64,000 nucleotides of DNA from Trifolium pratense (lineage: Eukaryota; Streptophyta; Magnoliopsida; Fabales; Fabaceae). Numbering within the stretch: the first letter of the stretch is position 1; each line of letters begins with the position of its first letter. Below the pieces are notes generated by a model. It had not been told where the DNA came from, searched no databases, and was given only the letters and a program-made list of their open reading frames with translations. Below are positions 24,713-36,329 of the stretch, in pieces. Position numbers and translations under genes: made by a program. The stretch is taken from positions 12,214,001 through 12,278,000 of the forward strand of contig NC_060060.1 in the NCBI RefSeq assembly GCF_020283565.1, in the 5' to 3' direction.

Positions 24713-25830
24713 GAATTGAGAATTGAGTCTAACTCAACCTTACAAAATCGGTTTGTAAAGTGATGATTGCCCTCACTTATAAACACATATTCAGGCCATC
24801 TCGCAAGCGATGTGAGACTTCTTTAAGACACCCCCTCGCACTCAACATTGTTGTGCTTGTTGCGTGAATATAAATGGTGAGGGCCAGGGGCGGACCTATG
24901 TAAGACATGGTGTGGCTATAGTCACAGCCCAACCCAGCCCAGCCCAGCCCAAATATATATATTTAGATATTCTATATAAAATAAATATGTTTTACAAATA
25001 ATTTTTAGATATTCTATATACATATTTGTACAAATATTAATATAAATATTAGTTTAGAATTTATTATTAATGACTATAGGTATCTCGGTGGCCATATTAG
25101 TTTAATTATTAGTGCAAATATTAATTCATAGTCTATTATCGATGATTTTAACTCTTTGGTTATACATAGAGTATTATTTTAAGTTGTATGGTTTAATTTT
25201 ATAATAATCAACTTTGACCTGGTTGTAAAAAAATAGTGGATAATTAATTGAATTTGTAGTATATGGTAAAATTAGTAATTGAACTAGTATATAAATATGG
25301 AATAACATAAAAAAAATATGTTTAGTTGATATTTAATTTTTTCAGGTAAGATAATACGGGTTAAATTGGATTAACTTATCCAAATAAACTATAAGCTAGT
25401 ATAATTTTGGGTTATATATATTTTGGTCCAAGGTAGGATCTTGTGAAACATTAAACTAGCGATGTGCATTATTTAACAGATAATCAATAAGTTGTAGTCC
25501 TTTTTTTTTTTTTCAGAATAGAAAATTTGTGTTTTTTTAGATATATTTTGTTGATTTCTTTTTTTGAATAGAAATTTTTTGGGTTATTGTTGTTCTTTTT
25601 TATGGATATACATGCTGTATTAGTAATCTCTTATAATGTTTGTTGTTTAACTGAATTATTATAATAGAGAATTTTTTTCAATAGTGTATAATTTTTTTAG
25701 CCCCACCGATAATTTATACCTTGGGTCCGTCCCTGTGGAGGGCCCAATCATAAACCTGATTGCAGGCGGTCCGATGAAGTGACCCAACGAATCGTGGATA
25801 AGCTCTGATATCATCTCAAATAATCGATTA
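24713..25830 (-). mobile_element. Decayed TRIM/LTR-derived repeat split by a hAT insertion
   Basis: On the minus strand a 3' LTR-like part starts at 24830 (TGTCTTAAAGAAGTCTCACA) and runs to about 24713. It is preceded by a purine tract GTGCGAGGGGG (about 24831-24842). At the far end TGATATCAGAGCTT (about 25802-25815) resembles a primer-binding site for initiator tRNA-Met. Without the hAT insert at 24885-25735, the interior would be only about 120 bp, a TRIM-like plan. The 5' LTR does not match well, so the copy is old or rearranged. Confidence 0.5.
24885..25735. mobile_element. Non-autonomous hAT-like element, nested
   Basis: Ends CAGGGGCGGACC and the complement of GGTCCGTCCCTG are hAT-type inverted repeats. 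The flanking 8-mers GTGAGGGC (24877-24884) and TGGAGGGC (25736-25743) match at six of eight places, fitting an aged 8-bp duplication. The 851-bp interior is AT-rich with no transposase. Confidence 0.75.
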
Positions 25831-25915
25831 TCACAAAAACTTAAGCTGTTAGGATAGAGCCACATCAATGATTTTATATTTTTAAAAATAAAATTAGTTA
25901 GTGATATTTAAAAAA

Positions 25916-26099
25916 GGGTCTTTCTAACCAGTGCCCCCGGGGCACTAGTTAAGGAACCAAAAGAAGAAATAAAATAAAAGTTGTGCATGGAAAACATTAA
26001 AATATAGACTTTTGTTGTATTGACTACACAATTTCCAAGTAAAACTTTCTAAATTTGAATCCTTAACAAGTGCCCCTGAGACACTATTTAGCATTTACC
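25916..26099. mobile_element. Mutator-like MITE with palindromic ends
   Basis: 184 bp flanked by a perfect 9-bp duplication TTTAAAAAA (25907-25915 and 26100-26108). The left end carries a self-complementary stretch around GTGCCCCCGGGGCAC. The right end has CTTAACAAGTGCCCCTGAGA and pairs with the left. The 9-bp duplication points to a Mutator-type transposase in trans. Confidence 0.8.
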
Positions 26100-26108
26100 T
26101 TTAAAAAA

Positions 26109-26963
26109 TTGAAAATGTGAAAATATTGAAAAATTATAAGTGACAAAACTAGAGATCAAATCAAAATCACACTAATAATAACGAAGATAAAAGAGACAAG
26201 GTGTCACGAAAAGCAGCGGGTTTTCCGGTAGAAAAGGACGAAGGGTGCATAAAGTCATTTCTTCAAACACGTGTAATAATCTCCACCTTACGATAAGAAT
26301 ATGAAACTCTACTCACCGTTAAGATTAGATGAATAACATCCATTCCATTAGAATGTTTTGAGTGGGAGAGTAATAACTTACAGTACTGTGTGTGTGTGTG
26401 AGATTGGTTTCGGCGATGGTGCCAACCAACAAACAACATAACCACAGAAAAACAAAAGACACAAAAGGGGCAATTGCTCAGAACTCAAAAAAAAAAGAAG
26501 CTCAATTAATCACTTTCTCTCTCTCTGCAACAAGAAAGAAAGAAAGACTTAAATTAGAAGTGGGCGTGGCGGCGTTTGCAGTTCTACTAGTACCTCTGTA
26601 CAACCGTGCTGCTTTTCTTTATTAATTGCTTCTTTCTTGTCTAGCTACAAACACTAACGAGTTCAATGCGTGATTTATCACTGTTCCTCAACCAACAAAC
26701 CAATCCTTCAATTCTACCCTAACACTTAGTTAATGCAATACACAGACACAGACATACGAGTAACTATTATTTACACTTGTACACATGTATATGTATAGAG
26801 AGAGAGAGTTCTATTTACTAGTAAGTAATTGAGGTGGATTTGGGGTTAAATTTGATTGGTTGTTATTTATTTTTTTGTCACTATACAATAAAAACAACTC
26901 GGATCGAGGTTTTCTTGATATGGATTTTTGTTCAGGTTTAGCAGTAGTGTTACAATTACAACA
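26109..26963 (+). promoter_or_regulatory. Upstream region of the SRS gene
   Basis: Non-coding sequence before the SRS start, expected to contain its promoter and leader. A TATAGAGAGAGAGAG stretch near 26795 could mark the core promoter or leader, but I cannot fix the start site. Confidence 0.35.
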
Positions 26964-28678
26964 ATGGCAGGTTTATTTTCATTAGGAAGAAGCGAAGAAC
27001 AAAATCAACAGAATAACAATAACAATAATCCAGTAACAGAATTCTGGTATAATAATAACAAAAATAATCAAGATTCAGTTTCTGCATACCGTGGTGGTTT
27101 TGAGATTTGGAACGAACAGCCACCTCAGCATCAACAACAGTTTTTTCCTCCACAGCAAGATCTTTACGCCGCCGCCTCTGCTGGTGTTGTGTTAGGAGTT
27201 GGGTCAAGTAGGGTTTGTTCTTCAGATGAGAATAGATCTGCGGTTTTTGTGGCGTCAGGAAGTGGTGGAGGAGGAATAAGTTGTCAAGATTGTGGGAATC
27301 AAGCTAAGAAAGATTGTCCTCATATTAGATGTAGGACTTGTTGCAAGAGTAGAGGTTTTGATTGTCAAACTCATGTTAAAAGTACTTGGGTTCCGGCGGC
27401 GAGACGCCGCGAACGACAGCAACAACAACCACAACAACAACCACATGGAGATGGAGAAAGAGATCTTAATAATTCTTCTTTAGCTTGCACTCGTTTACCT
27501 ATAAACCCTTCACTCACTGTCTCTGCAACAGGTACTATATGATACTATATGTAATTGTCAATTGTACACCAATTATTATACATCTCCATGTTCATGTTCA
27601 TGTTCATGTTGTTGTCTTTTGTGTTGTGTTGTCACTGTCTTACTGTTACTATGCATATTTCATGAGCTTGCAGCATATAAGTATACTGAAAAAACTTCTG
27701 TGCTGGATTGACTTGAGAGAAAAAAGAATATTGCAGAGATGCATTGAGAGAAATTTTCTGAAAAAGATAACTGGAAGATGCCAATAAAAGTTTTGGAAGA
27801 GTCTCTTCACTACAGTATAATGGTTGCGTGTGAAGAGTCTCTTACTATTACACTGTTGTTCAGTATTCCTGACGAATGAATGGGATCAGAGAAGAAGCTG
27901 TTACTATTGTTTTGTTCTCTTCCTAACACTCACTTCACTTTCACAGTTGTTTTAGACTACATACATCAATTTTTTTTTTCTTTGATCTACATTTCTTTAA
28001 CCTATTTATGCTTACTCCCTCCGGTGTCCTAGAGATTTCACTTTTTAGATTAATTGAAAATTTAATGTATCTAGATTATAATATGGACTAGATATATTAT
28101 ATTTTTAATACATCTAAAAAATGAAATTTCTCTGACAAAGGAGGAAATAATATCAAATCATATTGTGTGTCATGTTTGATCACAGTTATATGCATTATGA
28201 TTTTCCCTATAAAGCTGTTTTATTCCATTTTGTTTGGTTGTAACTCTCAAATCATCTATACCTAACTAATAGTTTTTTTTGGGCTCTAAAATAAAAAGGG
28301 TTACTGGATGAGGTGAATTTTCCGGCAGTGGTGAGTACTCCGGCAGAATTCAGGTGTGTTCGAGTTTGTTCGGTTGATGAGTCTGAAGAAGAGTATGCAT
28401 ATTCAACTGCTGTGAACATTGGAGGACATGTTTTCAGAGGAATTTTGTATGATTATGGTCCAGATCATGGGAGTAGTAGTTATAACATGCCTGCCGGAAA
28501 TGCCTCGTCTAGTCGTGGTGGTGGAGTGCCGGTTCAGCCGTTAGAGCTTATATCTGGTGTCCCCGCTGGTGTTGGTGTTGGGGCAATTGTTGATCCTTCT
28601 TCTTTGTATCCAGCTCCACTTAACACCTTCATGCCTCCTAGTGGTACGCAATTCTTCCCCCACCCAAGATCATCTTGA
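26964..28678 (+). CDS. SHI/STY-related sequence (SRS) transcription factor, 2 exons
   Basis: Plant-specific RING-like zinc-finger transcription factor of the SHI/STYLISH/LRP1 family, which in Arabidopsis promotes auxin synthesis and shapes gynoecium, leaf and lateral root development. Exons 26964-27531 and 28299-28678 join in frame to 315 residues. I use ATG 26964 (MAGLFSLGR, the family's usual start) rather than the in-frame ATG at 26928. The finger [20 protein letters not shown] continues [12 protein letters not shown] and is followed by basic [13 protein letters not shown]. Exon 2 carries the family's IGGH domain ([20 protein letters not shown]). The N-terminal part is rich in Asn and Gln. 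The 767-bp intron contains a small MITE. The gene looks intact. Confidence 0.93.
28015..28147. mobile_element. Stowaway-like MITE in SRS intron
   Basis: 133 bp. The start is CTCCCTCCGGTGTCCTAGAG, and the end is GAAATTTCTCTGACAAAGGA, which pairs with it. TA lies on both sides (28013-28014 and 28148-28149). Confidence 0.75.
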
Positions 28679-28976
28679 ACAAACTATTCATCAAAGGACA
28701 AATAATTCAGGAAAAAAAATCAAAAACATATTTTTATTTTATTGTATTTTACTGTTTTATGATTTTAGTGTAGCCCCTTTAATTATTATTATTATTATTA
28801 TTATTAATATTGATTGAGTCCATGTAATCCATACAGCTTTTTTCTAACCATTTCATGAGAAATAGTACTTAATTATTTGGTACATACAAAAATATAAAAT
28901 TAAAGAGAACAGAATTTAACGAATTTATTAAATATTTTATTCATTTATCTATATGCTTAAATATTTTTAAGGGTTA

Positions 28977-29458
28977 AATAAATTTTTAGTTCCTATAAAT
29001 ATTTTAAATTTTGTTTTTAGTCCTATAAAAAATTTCAACAAGTTTTGGTTCCTTCAAAATTTTTAGTCACGACTTTTGATCCCTATTTTTAATCAACTCA
29101 TGTATATCATTTAGAATTTTAGATTTTTTAATACATTATAGAAACTTCACTTATAAAACTTAAAATTTTATAAAAGGATGAATTAAATACGTATTTTTAA
29201 GTTTTTGATGTTTAAAAATCTATATTTAATACATCTCATGTTGAAAATTGTAAATATTTATGGAAGAAATTCTTATAATATAAGAAGCATGAATGGAAAA
29301 ACTCATTAAAAAAATGTGAAAGTATGCATCAGTTGACTTGAAAATATAAATCAAAAGTTGTGATAAAAAAATTTTAAAAGATAAAAATGGCTAAATTTTA
29401 TTATAGAAATCAAAAACAAAATTTAAAATATTTCTAGAAACTAAAAATTTATTTAGAC
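28977..29458. mobile_element. Inverted-repeat MITE-like element
   Basis: The left end GGGTTAAATAAATTTTTAGT and the complement of the right end CTAAAAATTTATTTAGACAG pair. Further inward, segments around TTTTAAATTTTGTTTTTAGT also pair. About 480 bp with no coding sequence. Confidence 0.6.
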
Positions 29459-31432
29459 AGAGTTATATATCCTAGTAAAACATACTCTCCTTTCATAGTC
29501 ATGTGTACGGCAGAGTGGTACTATAGTAAAGTTAATATTTGATGGTTAAGAACTGTAGAATATATGGGTTAAAGTCCACATATATTAACTAATAGGTAAA
29601 AATATTAAAATTGTTTGGTTGGACGCTATGATTGAAATTCGAATTTCGATCATTTCATTTTAAGTGTGAGAGTTTTTATCATTTGTCATTTTATCTATTT
29701 ATTAAAAAAATATATAAAAGTTAAAAGGTTTTATGATTTGATCATTTGTCATTTTGTCTATTTATTAAAAAAATATATAAAGGTTAAAAGTTTTATGATT
29801 TTAACTTTTCCACCAACAAACTACTAGTAACAAAATAAATCAATAAATAATAATTACTAGTAACAATTATTATATTTTTCCATAAATACAAGACCTATTG
29901 AGTTAGTTTTTTCCCTTTGTATAAGATGTTTTTTAAAGTGAGAAGGAACACACTTCATATTAAGGGTCCATTTGTATATATTGACATATCTTTGATCTAA
30001 TGAAAAATAACTTATAAAAATAAATAAGTTTTTATGTTAATTCATAAGTTTTTTTTTCAATTGTTAATTCATAACTTATCATTAACAAAAATTGTATATT
30101 CATAAGCTGTTTTTTCATACCATTTTTTTTATAAGTTTTTTTTTTATAGACTACTTAAAAAGTTTATAATAAGCTTATAATAATACATAAGATCTTATTT
30201 ATTTTGTTCTGTACTAATAAGCTAATAAATAGGTTAATTTAAACAAACCCGGAGTTGTTTTTAATTCGAGAGTTAAAATTTTCTCATTTTTTTTATAAAA
30301 CATAGAAAACTCTATTTATAAAAGATAGACGTAACTATATATAAAAAAAAGACGTAAGTGAATGATTTGTTCGACTGATTTTTAAATACATATTAATATA
30401 TTTTTACTAACAAGTAACAACGAATCGGTCCAATAATAATTAGGGTGAAATTTTTAAGTAGGTGTTCACGATTCAATTATGAAAAACAACTCTGTTGAAT
30501 GAGGGAAACATATATTATGTGTTCTACATGACCTCTGGTTGAGATTAAAAATCACTAACAATAACAGCAGTAAACACTTCGTATCACGATAACAAAAAAT
30601 TGGGTATGGGACAATATTTTGCCCTATTTAGTGTCCAGTCGAAATTAAAATTAGAGGTCTTTCCTTTATAATCCGGATAGATAAAGCGAGAAATAAAATA
30701 TATAATTAATTCAATTATATCCATAAAAAATATTTCAATTAAAAATTTAAAAGAAAAATCTCAAATAAGAACCACAAAAAAAGGAAAATTTCCCAAGGAG
30801 GGAGATACAGTATTTCTTCTCCTTAATTTCTTCATGAAAATAAGGATGACTATTTTGATTATTTATTTATCTGTACGGTATAGTGGACAATGGACATGAT
30901 CTGGCTCTAGCTACTATTGTTGCGTATTTTATATTATTATTGTGTTTGTTTTTCTTTTTCCTTTTGATCATGTTGAATTTCGGTCACATTTTTTGGTTAA
31001 TTTTCAAGTTCAAAGCTCCTTTTTCCCGTTTATCCGTGTGATTGCCTGCTAGAAATTGTAATGAAAATATAATTTTTTTGGGTATTTAACCTCTGAAAAT
31101 ATAATTTTTTTTTGTAAAAAAAAAAAAAAACCCTCTGATTTCTATGGAATGGACCTGATAATTTAGAGTTCGGCCGTAAAATAAGTAAACTCTAATAAAA
31201 AAATAAAAATTATTTTTACCAAAAATCAAATTTAAATTCTCCCGAATAATTTATTCTAGAAAAGTTATTTAATGACTTGAGTTTAATATCTTGATTGAAA
31301 TGAAAATATAAGTGTTTATTTTTTTTAATTTTATTTTCATACATGGCGATGGCGTAATAGGCAATCCAACTATGCAGCATGAATGAATGAGCATTAAAGT
31401 TTCTAATTTATAATAATTTATAATTTTATATA
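29459..31432. other. AT-rich intergenic DNA
   Basis: No gene. 29970-30250 resembles the hairpin repeat of glutaredoxin intron 2 (AAATAAATAAGTTTTTATGT). A segment containing GATTTGATCATTTGTCATTT is repeated near 29690-29770. Confidence 0.4.
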
Positions 31433-31606
31433 GGGTCTTGTTAACATGTGCCCGGGCACATGTTAAGATATACCAAAATAGAAATTCAACATTTAATGAT
31501 ACAAGAAATTTAATGCTTTAAAAGTCAAAATGCACAAATTAACATTTAATAATTTTTATTTTTGCTTTCTTAACATGTGCCTTAAGGGCACAAGTTAACA
31601 TTCTCC
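31433..31606. mobile_element. Mutator-like MITE with perfect 24-bp palindrome at one end
   Basis: 174 bp flanked by a perfect 9-bp duplication TTTTATATA (31424-31432 and 31607-31615). The left end holds TAACATGTGCCC followed by its exact complement (31443-31466). The right end holds the related CTTAACATGTGCCTTAAGGG. The two ends also pair with each other. Confidence 0.85.
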
Positions 31607-31980
31607 TTTTATATAAGGTGAAAAATCTCTCTCCTTCTTCCCCCATGTGATGCTGAAATTCTATTAGTACTATCTTATTCAATTTAACTTTGCATAGATG
31701 TGACGTTGATTACTGAGGGGAATGTTGCTCTATGTCCTCATATTTAATGCACATGCAAGAAAACTATAGGGAACACTCCATTTTTTATTTTGTTGTTGTT
31801 GTTGCTGCATGAACACTATAACAAGTAAAACAAAAAGAAATGGCAATAAGACGTGTCATCGTTTCCCTTATCTTTGTGATGCAACATGTTTCTCCTCTTG
31901 AGTGGACGCCATTGTACTCGTTGTAAACCGAAAAAAATCGAATCTAAAATTTCTAGCAAGTTATTAATTTGTACAATTAG

Positions 31981-32390
31981 GCTTAAATATAATGATAGTT
32001 TATGCAAATATAATATTTTTTTGTTTAATTTCTAAAAGTTTTTTTTGTTTGTTTTTTTTGTTTGTTTTGGAATTTGTTTATGCAATTTTAAAAATAGTTA
32101 CTTTAGTACCTAACACAATCCGGTTAAATCACAAGACATGATTATATTAGAACACATATGACATCAGGGAAAGCCATTAGATTTGATCTAGTGATGAGAG
32201 GTTTGGGTAGTAGTCTGTTATCGCCTATGGGTTTGATTTCCAGCTCATTGTAAACCAAAAAAAATATGACATCAGGTATTAAAAACCATCGTTTTTAAAA
32301 TTGTAGGAACTGAAATCAAACGATAAAAAAATTTTACATAACTAAAACCAAAACTGTTATATAGTGCATGAGCTAATATCATATTTAAGC
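31981..32390. mobile_element. Inverted-repeat element carrying a nested SINE
   Basis: The ends GGCTTAAATATAATGATAG and the complement of GCTAATATCATATTTAAGCC pair. The interior has no coding sequence. It is interrupted by the SINE at 32169-32263. Confidence 0.6.
32169..32263 (+). mobile_element. Short SINE with 13-bp target duplication
   Basis: Flanked by ATATGACATCAGG on both sides (32156-32168 and 32264-32276). The 95-bp body has a box B-like GGGTTTGATTTCC and ends in AAACCAAAAAAAA. It sits inside an older inverted-repeat element. Confidence 0.75.
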
Positions 32391-32759
32391 CTACAAGATC
32401 AAAATTACATAACATTTACATTTTTAATTTACACCATATCTTTTGAAGAAAATTTTTACACCATATCTATATACTGACTTTTAGAAACAACACATTATTC
32501 ATATAGAGTATGGACGTTCATGACTTCTGACTATGATAATGGATGTAGCTATACATTTATAGAAAGCCACTTATTATGTGTTTAGGAAGAAAATGCATGA
32601 ATATTTAGGAATTAAGAAAAATGATTGACATAAAATTCCGAGCTATTCTTTTCATTTGCTTCTGTTTTTTGGGAAGTTACCCAGCTGGGATTTGACTGGT
32701 TATAACTATTATTTAAGAAAATTGCTTATTAGTACTATAATGTCTTAGGTATTTCTTTT

Positions 32760-33640
32760 TTAGAGGCAAATATTAATAAGTCACAATAATAAAAAGTAAG
32801 TAGGGGTACTAAAAGCACTCATAACCTGATATCAAAAACTAAGAAAGCAACATAACAAACACCTAAAAACCAAGAAAAAAAACCATAACTACAAACAACA
32901 AGAAATTCCTCATAAAACACTCATATAGGACAAAAGAACCACCACAGTTCAACCACAAAAGGTACGATTCCTAAAGAGAAAAAGAAAAGAAACAACCACC
33001 AGCTAGGAAAGAAAAAACAACAAATTGGCCACCAATCAACTAGAAATATTGAGACCCAACTGCACACCTCAACAAATTTTAACGAATTCATCATAAATTA
33101 GGATGCATCTCCTACTTATAGAACGAACAGAGATTGCTGAGATTTTTATCCATACATGTACCATTTAAGATGAAAGTTTCACTTTATCTACCAGATATTT
33201 CATAGATGAGGTTTTCTCAGAAAATATTAACTTATTTCAGGAGTTCCAAATAGACCATACAATAACATGTCAGATAGACAACTACCCTGAGCCATCTTTT
33301 CTACCCTCACACCATGCCTAAACAACTCTCAAAGGGCTAGAATCCCACCGTGAATCACTAACTCAAAACCCAACAACCTAAAAATATCGTACCATACCGG
33401 AGAAATATGTCTACAAGAAACAAACAAATGGTCCACCGATTCAGAATCAAGCCAACAGAACACACACAAGGAATCATCTCCAACCTTAATCACTCCACGT
33501 CTACAAATATTTTGTCAAGTTGGCAACTTATCTTGAAGAAGTTGCCAAGAAAACACCACTAGTTTTGAGAGGCCCCAAGATTTTTAACACCTCTGGCAAC
33601 AACCTCAATTCCTCCAGAGAGAAAACCACGTCATTTTGTT
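32760..33640 (-). pseudogene. LINE 3' fragment with zinc-binding RT domain
   Basis: The minus strand encodes part of the zf-RVT domain found at the end of plant LINE reverse transcriptases (VVFSWQLLQDKLPT, then CRRGVI, LCVFCW and SVDHLFVSCRHIS). One TGA breaks the frame just after LPT. Downstream on the minus strand is long non-coding sequence ending near an A-rich tail (about 32756-32763). The 5' part of the element is missing, as is usual for LINEs. Confidence 0.7.
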
Positions 33641-34023
33641 AACATTAATTACCGACCTTGTTCGTTAAAAAAAATGTTATATCTAGCTTGCAAAATATTT
33701 CGTTGCTGAAAATAAGTACCTTACGTACTTGTCAGCAATAACCTTTTTTTTTGTTTATGATAGAGTTGATAATCGAACTCAAGATCACCAACATACTACT
33801 CAAATTTTTCATCACTGAACCAATTAAACTTAATGACTCTACTTTCTGCGGATCTTTATCTTTTTTTTTGTAACACTTTGTTTATTTATTATTTTTTGTA
33901 ACACGTTGGTCCTTTATCCTTTTTTATTTGTAACACTTTAGTTCTTTTTTTTTGTAACACTTTGGTCTCTTATCTCATTTATTTATAAAAAATAAAGGAT
34001 CTATATGTTACAAATAAAAAAAA

Positions 34024-34952
34024 TTAGGCAAAATTACACTAGATGTCTTTTATCTTATTTATTCGTAACACTTTAGTCCTTTATCTTTTATTTATAACAT
34101 ATATGTCTTTTATTTTGTATATTTGTAACACTTCAGTCATTTTTCCCATTTTTTATTAAAAAAATACCGATGTTGCTTGCCACATCATATAATTTTATTT
34201 TTTAAAACATATTTTTATTGAAGATAAAAAAAATCCAGAAAAATGAAGAACATCATCATCATCTTCATCATTTTTCTTGAATCTTCATCATCATCATCAT
34301 TGAATAACAAAAAATGACTACCCAAATATAGCTCCAAATATGAAAAATCTATGTTATGTTCACCTCAATCTGCTTCTAAAAACAAAAATCAAAACTCACA
34401 AATCCTCAATAAACCCTAAACATGAAACAAAAAGGGGTTTAATTCAATCTTCCTAAAACTACCCTGTTTGATTTTCCAAAGGGAACATGAACTAAGGCAT
34501 TAGCTCGTAGACACAACTCTTGAACTCAAAACAATGAAAAACATGAAGATTAAACCATTTTTGTCTCATGTTTTGGGTTTATTGAGAATTTGAGGGTTTT
34601 GATTTTTGTATTTAAAAGAAGTTTGATGCGACCATAACATAGATTCATCATATTTGGAGCTATGTTTGAGGAGGAAAATTTTTTATTCAAGAAAGATGAA
34701 GATTCAAGAAAAATTATGAAGATGATCGATGATAATAATGTTCTTCATTTTTCCGGATTTTTTTTTTATTTTTAATAAAAATATATTTCAAAAAAATAAA
34801 ATTATATGATGTGGCAAGCCACATCAGTATTTTCTTTAATAAAAAAAATGAGAAAAAAGGCTGAAGTGTTACAAATATACAAGATAAAGGATTAAAGTGT
34901 TACAAATAAATAAGATAAAGGATCTCTAGTGTAATTTTGCCAAAAAAACTAA
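34024..34952. repeat. Long near-perfect hairpin (inverted repeat)
   Basis: Left arm about 34024-34450 and right arm about 34545-34952 are inverted copies. They start GGCAAAATTACACTAGA on each strand and share GCTTGCCACATCATATAATT and TTTTTCTTGAATCTTCATC. The spacer is about 90 bp. Weaker pairing, with repeated TTTGTAACACTTTGGTC, extends the arms outward to about 33850 and 34985. No coding sequence is convincing. It may be a foldback-type transposon, and its transcript would form a long double-stranded stem. Confidence 0.8.
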
Positions 34953-35267
34953 AAGACCAAAGTGGTACAAAAAAAATAAAGGACCTTTTTTTAATTCTTT
35001 ATTTTGGAAAGTTTTTTTTTTTAGGTTACCATGATATTAATACGAAGTTTTCACTGTCATTAGCGATGATTAATCTCGTCGGGGAACCTGTGGGCACACA
35101 AGGTGGGTTCTCCCCTCCCAAATCAAATTTTCTCGATAGGCATGAGCTATAAATTAAACCCCACCACATGTTTAAGCGAACCAAAATTCTTATCACTTGA
35201 ATTAATTATTGTTGGTGAATGAAATTTTTTTTTTTTTAATTCTTGATAATAATAGTATAACTATAAG

Positions 35268-35670
35268 GTTTTTTTTTGAACAGCAAAAAGTGTATATATA
35301 TATATAGAGAAGACTCCAATGGAGAAAGTACAATTGGTACTAAACCCACGCTCGGGATTAAGTACAAGGGGTACTTGACCCAAGGCCAAAAAAAAGGAGA
35401 GCAAAAAATCACACACTACCTACGAATACAATCCATCGGATATGTCATCCATTCATAAAGAGAGCACCCACTACCCATCTTCTTATCTACAAGCCACTTC
35501 CATGAGGTATAGGTGATACGACTTAGAACATCCTCCATTACCGACACTTGTGCGTTGAAAATCAAATCATTTCTAGCTTTCCAAATAGCCCACACCACTA
35601 TAAGGTCAGGAGTAAACTCTAGAAAATTAAAATCGCAATCCTTACCGTGGACGCAAAAGGAGCAGAGCAC
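35268..35670 (-). pseudogene. LINE 3' terminal fragment
   Basis: The minus-strand frame 35416-35670 has the closing motif of plant LINE ORF2 (LIVVWAIWKARNDLIFNAQ, then SWKWL and CSLYEW near the stop). About 140 bp of 3' sequence follows and ends in a run of nine A on that strand at about 35268-35276. The element is truncated at its 5' side. Confidence 0.75.
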
Positions 35671-36190
35671 CTTATAAAGTTATGAAAAATGTTATTTAAA
35701 TATATTTATTTGACAAAAATATAACAAATATACTTTTTTTTTATTTTTGTAATATTTTTTATATATATCATTTTTCGTGCTTGTGATTGAAAACAGTGTT
35801 GATATCAATTTTGTATTTTGATGTTTGAATACCTCTAAAGTTATAGTTCTCTAAAGTTATAGTTATGCATACCTGAGGTGTAAGCTCTATATCCCCATGA
35901 AAAGGTGCTTCTGCAGTCCTACTCCTATATGTAACATGTTGGAGATAATACTAGGCCTTAACACCACCAAAACATTAAAATATAATATATGCGACGAATG
36001 GCTTTAATTTAACAGAAATGATATATAGTATAAACACAATTTTTAGACAAATATACACCTTTTTATTTTTTAAATAATATAATATATATTATAGATTTGT
36101 GTGCACATTTATTCTCTCTTGTATTAATACAATATCAAATACGTGTCAATCAAATTTGTGTTTAAATAACACAGCTCTTAATTTAAATAT
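35671..36190. other. Intergenic, no gene seen
   Basis: AT-rich sequence between a LINE fragment and a MITE. Nothing supportable is visible. Confidence 0.4.
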
Positions 36191-36320
36191 GAAGAAGGTT
36201 AATACATGTCTTAAGCGTACATGTTAAAAAGTAAATATGATAATATTTTATTAAAATATTAAATGTTTTATATTATTAAATGTTAAATTTTTACTTTTTG
36301 ATAGCTTTAGGGCATAGCCC
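36191..36320. mobile_element. Probable Mutator-like MITE, short copy
   Basis: 130 bp flanked by a perfect 9-bp duplication TTTAAATAT (36182-36190 and 36321-36329). The left end GGTTAATACATGTCTTAAGC resembles the palindromic-end family; the right end GGGCATAGCCC is self-complementary. Confidence 0.6.
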
Positions 36321-36329
36321 TTTAAATAT

